Of a DNA stretch of 64,000 nt, positions 28,483 to 37,008 are shown in pieces. Made by a program: the position numbers and the translations under genes. The DNA is from Marinobacterium litorale DSM 23545 (GTDB lineage Bacteria; Pseudomonadota; Gammaproteobacteria; Pseudomonadales; Balneatricaceae). The DNA lies in NCBI RefSeq assembly GCF_000428985.1, contig NZ_AUAZ01000005.1:62001-126000 (forward strand). Reading direction: 5' to 3'. The notes under the pieces were generated by a model. The model was not told where the DNA came from. It saw only the letters and a program-made list of their open reading frames with translations, and made no database searches. Position 1 is the first letter of the stretch; every line of letters begins with the position of its first letter.

Positions 28483-30708
28483 TCATTTGGCCGCTTTGAC
28501 GGTTTCACCGGATTTACTGCCATCCTCATAGGGGTAGTCAGCAAAGATATCCGGCGCCGGCTTCTCATCCACGCTGGAAGCCAGCGTGCTGTCGAGCTGG
28601 TTCACAGCCTGTAAGCGCTCAATCAGATCGGAGGCCAGCTCCGGACAGGATTCCACAAGCACCGCCGCGATCTCCACCGCCTGCTCGGGCATGGTATCCG
28701 TCACATGGTTGATAAAATCGGTCAGCGCACCGGCAATGTCCGCCTCATCATCCTTGGCCAACGGCGTTTTCGCCGGCGCAGCCACAGGCTCCGAACCGAT
28801 CATCTCACCGTCCACATCCGAACCGGTTAGCTCCTGCTCCGGTGTCTCCGGCTCATCCATCAGGGTATGAACATAGGCTTCGGTCACTTCGGTCGCCGCC
28901 TCCGGCATCGCCTCCGCCAGGGTATACGCCAGATCTGCCGCCCGTTCGGGTGCTATCTCTGCAAGGCGGTTATAAAGCCCGGCGGCCTGGTGCTCGGCTT
29001 GAGCGGCTGCCCGGTCAACGGGTCGCATTTCATCCAGGTTATCGTGCAGGTGACTGGCATAAGAGCCCGCCATTTCGAGCAGCACATCCGGCGATTCGCC
29101 CGCAACAGACTCGGCGGCACTACCGATGATATCCAGGCTGTGATCCGGTACCGCTTCAGCAATCGCGACAATGATCTCCGACAGCTGATCCGGGCGCTCA
29201 CGGGCCAGCCAGCTGACGAGTTCATCGGTATGCTCCGGCGAGGCTGCGGCCAAAGTCTCCGCAATATCCACGCTGAGCTCCGGAGCCGCTTCGGTGATCG
29301 CCGCATACAAGCGTGCGATATCGACCTGCTCCACCTTGGTCAGCGCAGCGGCCAGCATCGCCGCACGTTTGGGCGAGTTCTCGGCCATGGCGATCGCCAT
29401 CTTCACCGCAGTACCCGGATTCTCCCGGGCCACTTTCACCACCGCTTCGGCTTCCGGACTCAATGCTTCTTCAGGCGCCTCGTACTCGAAGCGCGGATCG
29501 ATCTCCAGCGAGCTGGCACCACCGGCACCATGAATAACAAACTTCTCCTGATCCTCCACCGGCAGCGCTTCACGTACACGCATGCGGTAAATCACGAACC
29601 CCAGCAGGAAGGTTTCGAGCACCGCCAGAAAGGTGAACAGTGCATCATGGCCCAGCAGTTTCATCGCCACGGAAGCGGCATACGGGCCAATAATGCTGCC
29701 CAACGCATAGATCGCAATCAGCCCACCCATGGCTGCGACCATATCGCTCTGCAGCACCTTATCGAAGGTCTCCGAGATACTCATGGGATACAGGCACGCA
29801 AACACGCCGGTGATCACCGCCACCATGATCATGATCGGCCAGCGCACATCCAACCCGGCCAGGAACGGCGTTGCAATATTGGCCAGGATGGTCAGCACCA
29901 GCAGTCCGAACAGCACGGTTCGGCGGTCAAAGCGGTCGGAGAGATAGCCAACCGGGAACTGCAAAACCAGAGCCCCCAGCACCGCAGCCCCCATAAACAG
30001 TGACAGCTCAAAACCCTCGATCCCGTAACCGCTGGCAAAGATCGGCAGCATGTTGAGGATACCGGCGTAAAGAATGCCGCAGAAAAAACAGCTGACCACC
30101 CCAAGCGGGGAAATACGGAAGATGGAGATCATCGACATGGGCCGCACTTCGGCAACCGACGGGCCCTGTTTGCGGCTCATAACAATGGGGATCAGCGCCA
30201 GCGAGAGCAGCATACCGGCGACAATAAACAGCGTTTTGTCAGCCGGGCTCGACAGGTTGATCAGAAACTGTCCAACAAAAAACGCCCCCATGATCACAAC
30301 CTGGTTGGCTGCCAGAATGCGGCCCCGGGTCTCCTTGGTTGCGGTCTCGCTAAGCCAGCTATCGATGGCCGACAACGTACAGGCGACACAGAACCCCATC
30401 AGCATACGCATCCCGGCCCAGAGCCAGGCGTTGGTATACAGACTGCACGCCAGAATACTGATCGATGCCAGCGCCGCAACCGCCGCGAACAGACGGATAT
30501 GTCCGGCGCGGATGATCAACACCCGGGCGTAGAGCCCACCGAACAACATGCCCACAGCGTACATCGACAGCACCATACCGATGGTATCGGTGCTCATGCT
30601 TTCCAGCCCCATCCGCACCGGCAACAACAATCCGATCAGGCCAAAGCCCATCATCATGATGAAGCAGCTAAGCAACAGGGAGAACAACGGCGTTAGCGTA
30701 ACAATCAC
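28483..30708 (-). CDS. MFS transporter with a long cytoplasmic helical-repeat tail
   Basis: A 741-residue protein. Residues 1 to about 385 are a normal 12-helix major facilitator (YLSDRFDRRTVLFG in the second half). The remaining roughly 350 residues are hydrophilic and built of tandem helical units of about 15 residues of the form P-(E/D)-x3-(D/E)-(I/L)-x3-(I/L)-A. Examples are PELSVDIAETLAAAS, PEHTDELVSWLARER and PDQLSEIIVAIAEAV. Typical MFS carriers end near 400, so this tail is an unusual fusion. The substrate is unknown. The start is a GTG at 30708 with AGGA seven bases before it. Confidence 0.88.
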   Translation of the reverse strand: MIVTLTPLFSLLLSCFIMMMGFGLIGLLLPVRMGLESMSTDTIGMVLSMYAVGMLFGGLYARVLIIRAGHIRLFAAVAALASISILACSLYTNAWLWAGMRMLMGFCVACTLSAIDSWLSETATKETRGRILAANQVVIMGAFFVGQFLINLSSPADKTLFIVAGMLLSLALIPIVMSRKQGPSVAEVRPMSMISIFRISPLGVVSCFFCGILYAGILNMLPIFASGYGIEGFELSLFMGAAVLGALVLQFPVGYLSDRFDRRTVLFGLLVLTILANIATPFLAGLDVRWPIMIMVAVITGVFACLYPMSISETFDKVLQSDMVAAMGGLIAIYALGSIIGPYAASVAMKLLGHDALFTFLAVLETFLLGFVIYRMRVREALPVEDQEKFVIHGAGGASSLEIDPRFEYEAPEEALSPEAEAVVKVARENPGTAVKMAIAMAENSPKRAAMLAAALTKVEQVDIARLYAAITEAAPELSVDIAETLAAASPEHTDELVSWLARERPDQLSEIIVAIAEAVPDHSLDIIGSAAESVAGESPDVLLEMAGSYASHLHDNLDEMRPVDRAAAQAEHQAAGLYNRLAEIAPERAADLAYTLAEAMPEAATEVTEAYVHTLMDEPETPEQELTGSDVDGEMIGSEPVAAPAKTPLAKDDEADIAGALTDFINHVTDTMPEQAVEIAAVLVESCPELASDLIERLQAVNQLDSTLASSVDEKPAPDIFADYPYEDGSKSGETVKAAK

Positions 30709-30934
30709 AAACAGATCCTGGTTTTACTGGCGGCTGGAAGAGCCAATCTTTTTAGAGGGAAACAGGGACATGAGGCACAATCCGCTACCGTCGAGTGCGG
30801 TATCTGACTGCACAGAATAGAGGGCCTTCGGGCAGTTCCCTTTCGTGCCGAAGAAGCGAGCGGAAAGGTACATTATTTGTGGTTATGCGGCCAGTGCTGC
30901 GTGAGCATATTTATCGGTTTAATCAGGGCAAAAC

Positions 30935-31282
30935 TTATTCCCGGTTTAGCGCCTCAAGCAGCTCAATCTCAAAGACCAGATTGGAATGGGGCGGGATCAT
31001 CTCACCAAAGCCGCGCTCACCGTATCCCTTATCCGCTGGCACCCAGAGCTTTCGCTTTCCGCCCACCTTCATGCCGACAAGCCCTTCCACCCAGGCCGCG
31101 ATCACTTTCTTGCGGCTGAGTACCGTCTGAAATGGCTGACCGCTGTCGTAGGAGGAATCGAACTGACTGCCATCCTCCAGATAGCCCCGGTAGTGAGCAG
31201 TTATTAACGCCCCACCCTTTTTGACTTCAGTGCCCGTGCCTTCAACGAGATCTTCAACCCTCAGCGTTTCGAACTCAGCCAT
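30935..31282 (-). CDS. FKBP-type peptidyl-prolyl isomerase
   Basis: A 115-residue single-domain cytoplasmic FKBP. The FKBP pattern is clear: VEGTGTEVKKGGALITAHYRGYLEDGSQFDSSY in the first half, then VIAAWVEGLVGMKVGGKRKL, IPPHSNLVFEIELLE at the end. It accelerates proline isomerisation in protein folding. The ATG at 31282 has an AAGGGAGA ribosome site, so the longer frame to 31333 is not used. The stretch 30709-30934 upstream of the MFS gene holds no gene I can see. Confidence 0.94.
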   Translation of the reverse strand: MAEFETLRVEDLVEGTGTEVKKGGALITAHYRGYLEDGSQFDSSYDSGQPFQTVLSRKKVIAAWVEGLVGMKVGGKRKLWVPADKGYGERGFGEMIPPHSNLVFEIELLEALNRE

Positions 31283-31406
31283 GGTTTCTCCCTTGATATC
31301 AATGGACTTTATAAAACACCACCCGGCTTCCACCCCGTTGACAGCCTATTGCCGACTGGCCAGGATGTGCGCTTTATATCATGGCTACACAAGCCGGTGT
31401 TAAACC

Positions 31407-31658
31407 ATGGCGAAACCCAATAAGAAAGCTCCAACCAAAACCATCGATATTTACTGCAAAGCCTGTAATGCGCCGCTGTTCAAATACCGCAAGGGTGGCA
31501 AAGGCGCGTTGGTTAAGTGCTTTAAAGAGCGCATCGTTGAGGACTTTACTCACACGCCCTGCCACTGCCCGGCCTGTGAAAAAGAGTTTGCCCGGGAGAC
31601 GCTGATTCGCGGCACGCCCGCCTATAAATTCATTGGCGGCAAAGTGTGGTTTAAATGA
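31407..31658 (+). CDS. Small zinc-ribbon protein
   Basis: An 83-residue basic protein with two knuckles, IYCKACNAPL near residue 16 and CHCPACEKEF near 52, which should bind one zinc. The tail YKFIGGKVWFK is characteristic of a conserved hypothetical group in gammaproteobacteria; the function is unknown. The ribosome site is weak. It is divergent from the FKBP gene and 95 bases before an AraC gene. Confidence 0.78.
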   Translation: MAKPNKKAPTKTIDIYCKACNAPLFKYRKGGKGALVKCFKERIVEDFTHTPCHCPACEKEFARETLIRGTPAYKFIGGKVWFK

Positions 31659-31753
31659 TCCCGATAGCCGTTGTGCACAAATCTTCCAGACAGCTGCGAC
31701 TCAATAGGGTTAGCTGTTACTCTGTAAGCATCAACGATTAGCACTGACAGGCT

Positions 31754-32608
31754 ATGGCAACATCATCTTCACAGGATCGCTGGGTCAGCTTCTCCCGCGA
31801 TGCAGAGACCGGTATCGAGCTGTTCCGCTCCCGCGTTTCCGGGCTGACGCAAGCCTATGATCCGCACTGGCATGACGACTACCTGATCGGCTACAACGAG
31901 CAGGGGCTGCAGCAGTTCAACTGCCGCCATCAGGTACAGCAGGCGACGCCCGGCAAAAGTTTTCTGATTGAGCCCGGGGAGATTCACGATGGCGAATCCC
32001 CCCATCATGCGGGCTTTACCTACACATCGCTCTACCTGCCTGCTCCCTGGCTGCACCAGCAGTTGCAAGCGATCTTCGAAGAGGTGCCCGACCACTATGA
32101 GCTGCATGTGGAATCGACCATATCGGAAGATCGGCGGCTGATGGGCAGTATCGCCTCCGCCTATATGGCACTGACGAATGGTGAGCCGCGCATTGTGCGC
32201 AACGCCTGTCTGGATCAGATGATCGAGCAGATGACTGCTCACCTGAGCTGGCGTAAAAAAGCCGATCATGAACTGCTGCTGCCACGCCTCGCCCGGGAGG
32301 GGCGCGACTATCTGCACGCCCATCTGTATCAGGATATCGGGTTGGAAGAGATGGCGACGGCCCTGGGGAGCGATCGTTTCCGGGTTAACCGGGCGTTCAA
32401 GGCGGCTTTTGGCGTGGCACCCCACACCTACCTGATCCAACTGCGGCTGGTGCAGGCCCGCCAGATGCTGGCCAACGGCCATCAACCGGCGGATGTCGCC
32501 AGCGCACTCTGCTTCTCCGACCAGAGCCATATGGGGCGTTGGTTCCGCCGCGCCTATAACCTGACCCCCGCCGCGTATCGCGGATACTGCACCAGCGTTC
32601 CAGACTAG
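31754..32608 (+). CDS. AraC-family regulator (AraC ligand-binding type)
   Basis: A 284-residue regulator with an N-terminal cupin domain (PHWHDDYLIGYNEQG near residue 37, FLIEPGEIHDGE near 76) and a C-terminal double HTH (IGLEEMATALGSDRFRVNRAFKAAFG and QPADVASALCFSDQSHMGRWFRRAY). It is followed 50 bases later on the same strand by a LysE-family exporter. That pairing is common, with the regulator sensing the amino-acid-like compound that the exporter removes. Confidence 0.9.
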   Translation: MATSSSQDRWVSFSRDAETGIELFRSRVSGLTQAYDPHWHDDYLIGYNEQGLQQFNCRHQVQQATPGKSFLIEPGEIHDGESPHHAGFTYTSLYLPAPWLHQQLQAIFEEVPDHYELHVESTISEDRRLMGSIASAYMALTNGEPRIVRNACLDQMIEQMTAHLSWRKKADHELLLPRLAREGRDYLHAHLYQDIGLEEMATALGSDRFRVNRAFKAAFGVAPHTYLIQLRLVQARQMLANGHQPADVASALCFSDQSHMGRWFRRAYNLTPAAYRGYCTSVPD

Positions 32609-32658
32609 CCGATCGCCTCTGAGGAAAATTGTGAAGATCCCGTTATTGAGGTGTCTTC

Positions 32659-33255
32659 ATGGTTACTCTGATTGTCAGCTTTTCCCTGTTTGCCTTTGTG
32701 GCATCCGCCACCCCCGGCCCGAGCAACGTACTGGCGTTTAGCAACGGCAGCCAATTCGGCGGCCGCGCCACCCTGCCCTTCGTAACCGGATGCTCGCTGG
32801 GCGCATCCTCGGTGTTGCTGTTAACCGCCAGCGGCCTGGCCGGGCTGTTTAACAGCTACCCGTTCCTCAGTACGCTCCTAGCCTGGTGTGGCGCATCATG
32901 GCTAACCTGGCTCTCCTGGAAACTGTTCCGCGCACCGGCCATCCAGGGCTCCACAACCGGTTTCTCAACGCCACTGCCCTGGCACCACGGCGCGCTGATG
33001 CAGGCGGTTAACCCGAAAGTCTGGATGATGGCGATCACCGCCTGCGCCCTGTTTATTCCGGCGACCGGCGCGAGCTTCGTCCACAATGCGATGCTGGCAG
33101 TGATCTTCTTTATCGTCACCATCCCCTGTATGGCTGCCTGGGGCTGGCTGGGAGAAGGCAGCGGCGCTCTACTCAAAACCGAGCGGCAGCGCCGTGTACT
33201 GAATCAGGTGTTGGCGGTGATGTTGGTTGTTTCGGTCTGGGGGGCGTTGGTGTGA
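32659..33255 (+). CDS. LysE/RhtB-family amino-acid exporter
   Basis: A 198-residue inner-membrane protein with about six hydrophobic helices. The N-terminal segment ATPGPSNVLAFSNG and the later AVNPKVWMMAI match the LysE family, which exports amino acids. A GAGGTG ribosome site precedes the ATG. It is probably co-transcribed with, and controlled by, the AraC gene just upstream. It borders the AT-rich island that starts at about 33.26 kb. Confidence 0.9.
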   Translation: MVTLIVSFSLFAFVASATPGPSNVLAFSNGSQFGGRATLPFVTGCSLGASSVLLLTASGLAGLFNSYPFLSTLLAWCGASWLTWLSWKLFRAPAIQGSTTGFSTPLPWHHGALMQAVNPKVWMMAITACALFIPATGASFVHNAMLAVIFFIVTIPCMAAWGWLGEGSGALLKTERQRRVLNQVLAVMLVVSVWGALV

Positions 33256-33341
33256 GAATAGCCAACTCAGCACCTGTATCTAAAGTGATACTGACAACGG
33301 ACTCACCCTCTTATTGAAACTCGGGATTAAGTTATCTTTAA

Positions 33342-33920
33342 TCATGAAGCACCTCCAGTGTTTGCCTTCAACAACTTCTCCTTTATCTCTCTCGTTACAC
33401 GGTCGAAGTATTCGTTAAGTGATTCCTGCGCGACGTTCTTGGCACGACTGTTGGTCGAATGATCGACCAGGACTACCTCGTCGGAGTGTTTCTTAAGCTT
33501 GAATAGAGCTCCTTCTGCAACCGTTCGACGTTTATCCTCAAAGGAAAACGGAAGTGTTGCAACGGCGGTAACATGCATGCCAGCGGCCTTTGCAACTCCA
33601 GCTAACTCCGGTGCTGCACCGCTTCCGGTGATGCCGCCAAGGCCGACGACAAGGATAACGTTCCGATTTCCGGCTAATATCTTTCTCAACTGATCAGCTA
33701 ACTCGACAGCGGCAGATTCCGCACCTGCAACCGTAGTGAGACGACCATTCTCCGCACTCGTTTCTAAATAAAGACGGTGCTGCCCTGCCTTCTCTTCAAG
33801 CCTTTCAAGACCGTTCTCAGCCCCGTTAACCAGTAAAACATCGTGACCGAGTGAGGGTCCAAGCTGTTCTGCTATGGTGCAACCTGCGCCACCAACTCCG
33901 ACTATAACAGTTCTTGTCAT
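33342..33920 (-). CDS. Stand-alone, shortened FtsZ/tubulin-like GTPase domain
   Basis: A 192-residue protein that matches only the N-terminal nucleotide-binding half of FtsZ. Residues 5-13 (VIVGVGGAG) fit the T1 loop, 95-101 (GGITGSG) the tubulin signature GGGTGTG with one change, and AAPELAGVAKAAGMHVTAVATLPFSFEDKRR the T5-T6 region. The T7 loop and C-terminal subdomain that activate GTP hydrolysis between subunits are absent; a charged helix replaces them. It should bind GTP but not form normal protofilaments. The ATG at 33920 has GGGA six bases upstream; the frame opens earlier at 34016. It lies in the AT-rich island. The role is unknown. Confidence 0.8.
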   Translation of the reverse strand: MTRTVIVGVGGAGCTIAEQLGPSLGHDVLLVNGAENGLERLEEKAGQHRLYLETSAENGRLTTVAGAESAAVELADQLRKILAGNRNVILVVGLGGITGSGAAPELAGVAKAAGMHVTAVATLPFSFEDKRRTVAEGALFKLKKHSDEVVLVDHSTNSRAKNVAQESLNEYFDRVTREIKEKLLKANTGGAS

Positions 33921-34059
33921 ATCGATTCCCAATGACTGCCCCTTAATATCGTAAACGCTCCAACACGGAATATCGAAAATATCATAAACCAACTCTGTTA
34001 TCGACGAGCTTCGCATACCGAAGGCTAGAGGACCATGAATCTTATCGATGGAATTTTAA

Positions 34060-34593
34060 TTAAAATTCGATAACTATACGTTTTGACTTAAAAGTATATC
34101 TAGATGTAATCCAGCATGAAATCAAAAAATTACTAGACACCTTATGATCATACGCTTTAATAGCAGGCTCGATTCGATCAAGAATATCATAAAACCCAGA
34201 TTCTTCTTTCTGCTGAAAGATAAACACCTTATTAGATGAGTCAGATTGCAACAGTTTATTGAAGTCATACAGCAATCCACTTGACTTTGAGTCGGACAGC
34301 TCTATCTCAGCTACTAATGGTACTCCAACGAAATTACCATCCAAATCAAATTCTCTTAGAGTGAAGTCATAAAGCCACTCTCCACCAGAACCACCTTTTC
34401 CGCTCGACCTGGCTTTTAAAAGCTTTATATCTGAAGAAAGACTTTCAAGCTCTCTTGATAACTCATCCTTGATATCTTTATTTTTATGAGTGCTATACCA
34501 TATATATTTTTCCCCTTTTCTCTTGGCTTCCAACTTATTGTGATTAGCCTTTCGCTCCAGATTACAAAGACAGACTTCTACCGTTTCGAGCAT
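34060..34593 (-). CDS. Hypothetical protein with a possible PD-(D/E)xK nuclease core
   Basis: A 177-residue protein from an AT-rich gene. The N-terminal third is a charged helical segment. The rest has a pattern like a PD-(D/E)xK nuclease: Asp76 in WLYDF, Glu96-x-Glu98 in VAEIELSD, then LLYDFNKLLQ with Lys113 and a strand KVFIFQQ. This is suggestive, not proof. I recognise no named family. An AAGGGA site and AT-rich promoter-like DNA precede the ATG. Its neighbours on the same strand are the HEPN protein and the FtsZ-like protein, with a 413-base gap on the HEPN side and 139 bases to the FtsZ-like start. Confidence 0.65.
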   Translation of the reverse strand: MLETVEVCLCNLERKANHNKLEAKRKGEKYIWYSTHKNKDIKDELSRELESLSSDIKLLKARSSGKGGSGGEWLYDFTLREFDLDGNFVGVPLVAEIELSDSKSSGLLYDFNKLLQSDSSNKVFIFQQKEESGFYDILDRIEPAIKAYDHKVSSNFLISCWITSRYTFKSKRIVIEF

Positions 34594-35006
34594 ATGAAAA
34601 TCCCTTTAAGAAAGACAAACAAAACACCTAATAAATAATAATAAAATATTGTTATGATTAAAAGTTACGTTTAGGAAAAATATGATAAAGATCTACCCTG
34701 TCTTCTCGGCAACCACTCAATCACCAGCAGCCAAACATTTCCTATCCTCAAAACTTAACGTCAACACATGGGCCGCAACGAAGCGAAACGCATAGAAAAC
34801 ACCTCCCAAATCAGCGCCATAGCGGCGAAATAACACTTTCATCATCATTTCTGCGCTTAATTACGACCTTGGTCCTACCCACCATTCGCGAGATCCTTCT
34901 CACGCCTTGAAAACACGTCGAACAGCTTCTCAAACACGCCTATATCTCTGTGTCACATAACGCTTCAAACACCGGGAGAACTACAACGTCCGCGTGCTTT
35001 GAATTT
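34594..35006. other. 413-base intergenic stretch in the AT-rich island
   Basis: The part next to 34594 is very AT-rich and probably holds the promoter of the nuclease-like gene. The remainder is less AT-rich and carries no ORF I can support; a 37-codon frame on the plus strand from 34681 has a modest AGGA site but no recognisable product. It could be a remnant of an older insertion. Confidence 0.4.
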
Positions 35007-36770
35007 TTAGATTCTGTCGTTCTCGAAAAACAAATCGATATTTCCCTCATTAAATTTAAGCCCTTTTTCACTTAGTCGTTTATAATACGAAGAATAGTCT
35101 AACTCAACCATTTTAAATACCTGATCGATTGAATTGAGAACATGATCTTTGGACCCTAACGACATCAGATAAGAAAATATTGTATCGAGATAATCATGTG
35201 TATTTTCGATAAGAATTTCGGTATAGGATGGTGTCGTGCCATCATGCACTATCATATTTCGTGCCCGATAAATTCGGCGTATTTGCCAATCTACTCTCAG
35301 CTTATGTGAATCAAGTGATGAAATAACATGCGATGGACTAGACATCAAATACTCTAAATAGGAAAATCTTTCACTTAGGAGGTGGAAGTCGTTAAATCGC
35401 CCTTTCAGGTCATTCCTTAACCCCTCATATTTATCTAGAGCTAATAAATTTAAAGTTTTTTCCGGGATTCCAGTGCATTCCACTTCCTTGAAAACCCTCT
35501 TGCTAATACCCGAATTCCACAAGAGCAGGTCTTTCGACAGCCTTATTACAATCTTTTGTATATATCCAATGTTTAAGAATGGCATTATAGAACTGGAAAT
35601 ATGCTCTATTTGAGAGAGTTTATCGTCATCTTTCGATGGAAGGAGAGATTCTAGAGCAGTCCACAGGTTTATAAGTTGATTTTCTATGGAGTCACTAGCC
35701 AAGGCTAAAGCATGAAGGTCAGCACTTCGATTGAATCGGAGAAATGACTCTTTTTCCATCGAAAAACCATCCATAAACTTGTTCAGTTTTTTTGATGCAG
35801 CTCCTATCTTTAGATCTTTGCATTTATGCATCGGATTGAAATGGCTAGAAACTAGTTTTCCGTTTTTCAGGTCTGGAGAGATAACCAAACCCTCTGTTAT
35901 TTTCTTAGGCGACTCCTTGTGATGATATAGTCCTATCAGAGTCTGAAGCTGATCTATTTTTGAGTCCGAGTATTTTTTTGCCTTTTGATACTCTTTTGCC
36001 TTGCACTTTGTAATCAGGTAGACCTGATTATTTCCTAGATTGAAATTACAATCATCGATGACTTTAGACAACTCGCCATTATTTTCAGAGATGCATATAC
36101 CCAACTTTTCTGCAGAATTTTTAAATCCCTTTAAAAATAACGGACCTTTATAAACTACCTGAAATTCATCAGGCTCATTTTTGAAGTTTTCTAAGAATAG
36201 GGAAATATCAGAGTTGCCTGAAATCCGATTTCCTGAATAGTGAAAAAAGTCTCTAGCTATTCTCTGAATATACTTTTCAGAATATCCATTATTAAGCAGT
36301 GTTGTTATATAGCTTCGTGTTAAGCTTCGAATGCTAGAGAGATCTTTTGTCTCACAGATTGCCTCAACTAAAAGCTCCTCATTTTTAAGCTTATATAGAC
36401 TTAATGGCATCTGATTTAAAATAAGTTTTAAGCACGTTAACTTGCTTTTATCAGGTTTTTTAGGATCTTTTAATGTTGATTTAACCCCTCCTAAATCAAC
36501 CAAAATTGACGATTGAGCCACTATGTCTTTATCTAGGTTCTCGCAAAGCTCATCGATAACATGCCTAAAGTTAGGGCTCTTAATTGTGCCAGACTCGATT
36601 CCCATATAAGTTTGGATCGCCTCTCTTACCAATAAGACCGTATTCATGGCTGATGGCTTGTAGGTGTCTAGAGTAAATTCGAATAAAAGTTCATCTACAA
36701 GTTGCGCGAAAAGTATTAACTCTTTTGAACCTTGAGAGTCATCCCATTTGTGTAAGCTTCGAAATTTCAT
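35007..36770 (-). CDS. Large protein with a C-terminal HEPN-like domain (Rx4H motif)
   Basis: A 587-residue soluble protein from a strongly AT-rich gene. The C-terminal region (about residues 355-545) looks like an Apea/HEPN domain: IENQLINLWTALESLL early and IYRARNMIVHDGT with Arg504-Asn-x3-His509, the Rx4H catalytic motif of HEPN RNases. The N-terminal 350 residues are helical and match nothing I know. HEPN proteins of this kind are often abortive-infection or other defence RNases, so a defence role is a fair inference, not a demonstrated one. An AGAG ribosome site precedes the ATG. A 28-base interrupted palindrome lies 30 bases upstream. Confidence 0.75.
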   Translation of the reverse strand: MKFRSLHKWDDSQGSKELILFAQLVDELLFEFTLDTYKPSAMNTVLLVREAIQTYMGIESGTIKSPNFRHVIDELCENLDKDIVAQSSILVDLGGVKSTLKDPKKPDKSKLTCLKLILNQMPLSLYKLKNEELLVEAICETKDLSSIRSLTRSYITTLLNNGYSEKYIQRIARDFFHYSGNRISGNSDISLFLENFKNEPDEFQVVYKGPLFLKGFKNSAEKLGICISENNGELSKVIDDCNFNLGNNQVYLITKCKAKEYQKAKKYSDSKIDQLQTLIGLYHHKESPKKITEGLVISPDLKNGKLVSSHFNPMHKCKDLKIGAASKKLNKFMDGFSMEKESFLRFNRSADLHALALASDSIENQLINLWTALESLLPSKDDDKLSQIEHISSSIMPFLNIGYIQKIVIRLSKDLLLWNSGISKRVFKEVECTGIPEKTLNLLALDKYEGLRNDLKGRFNDFHLLSERFSYLEYLMSSPSHVISSLDSHKLRVDWQIRRIYRARNMIVHDGTTPSYTEILIENTHDYLDTIFSYLMSLGSKDHVLNSIDQVFKMVELDYSSYYKRLSEKGLKFNEGNIDLFFENDRI

Positions 36771-36800
36771 CTTATTCTCTATTTAAATCTAACATTCCGT

Positions 36801-36828
36801 ATTATGGGGCCACACATGGCCCCATAAT
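36801..36828. promoter_or_regulatory. Perfect interrupted palindrome upstream of the HEPN-like gene
   Basis: The arms ATTATGGGGCCA (36801-36812) and TGGCCCCATAAT (36817-36828) are exact complements around CACA. It is 30 bases upstream of the HEPN start. A second small repeat, AGGGG-CAG-CCCCT with TTTTATT after it (36838-36854), lies next to it. The size and symmetry suit an operator for a dimeric regulator, or an RNA hairpin in the leader. Confidence 0.5.
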
Positions 36829-36954
36829 AATTATTAGAGGGGCAGCCCCTTTTATTAGCCAACAATAAAAACTTATTATTTTTAAATGGCTGAATATAAA
36901 GCACTATTTTATTAGTCAGTTCGAAGCCTACTATATTAAGGGGAAGCATACCCT

Positions 36955-36983
36955 GGCCACCCCCAACTCAAAGGGGCCTGGCC
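36955..36983 (-). terminator. GC-rich hairpin after the DUF2726 gene
   Basis: GGCCA with CCCC (36955-36963) pairs with GGGG (36973-36976) and TGGCC (36979-36983), with a two-base bulge. It follows the DUF2726 stop on the minus strand by about 25 bases, without a T run. It would separate that gene from the HEPN-like gene. Confidence 0.45.
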
Positions 36984-37008
36984 GTAGAGTACCCCAAAAG
37001 CCCCCGAT

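Noticed and set aside
28867-30003. 378-codon open frame on the plus strand
   Set aside because: Antisense to the MFS gene and rich in Arg and His, typical of a shadow frame.
34681-34794. 37-codon open frame in the AT-rich island
   Set aside because: A modest AGGA site but no recognisable product; it may be part of a decayed element.
33256-37008. Integrative element with integrase and attachment sites
   Set aside because: The island has skewed composition, but I found no integrase, transposase, tRNA or flanking direct repeat.
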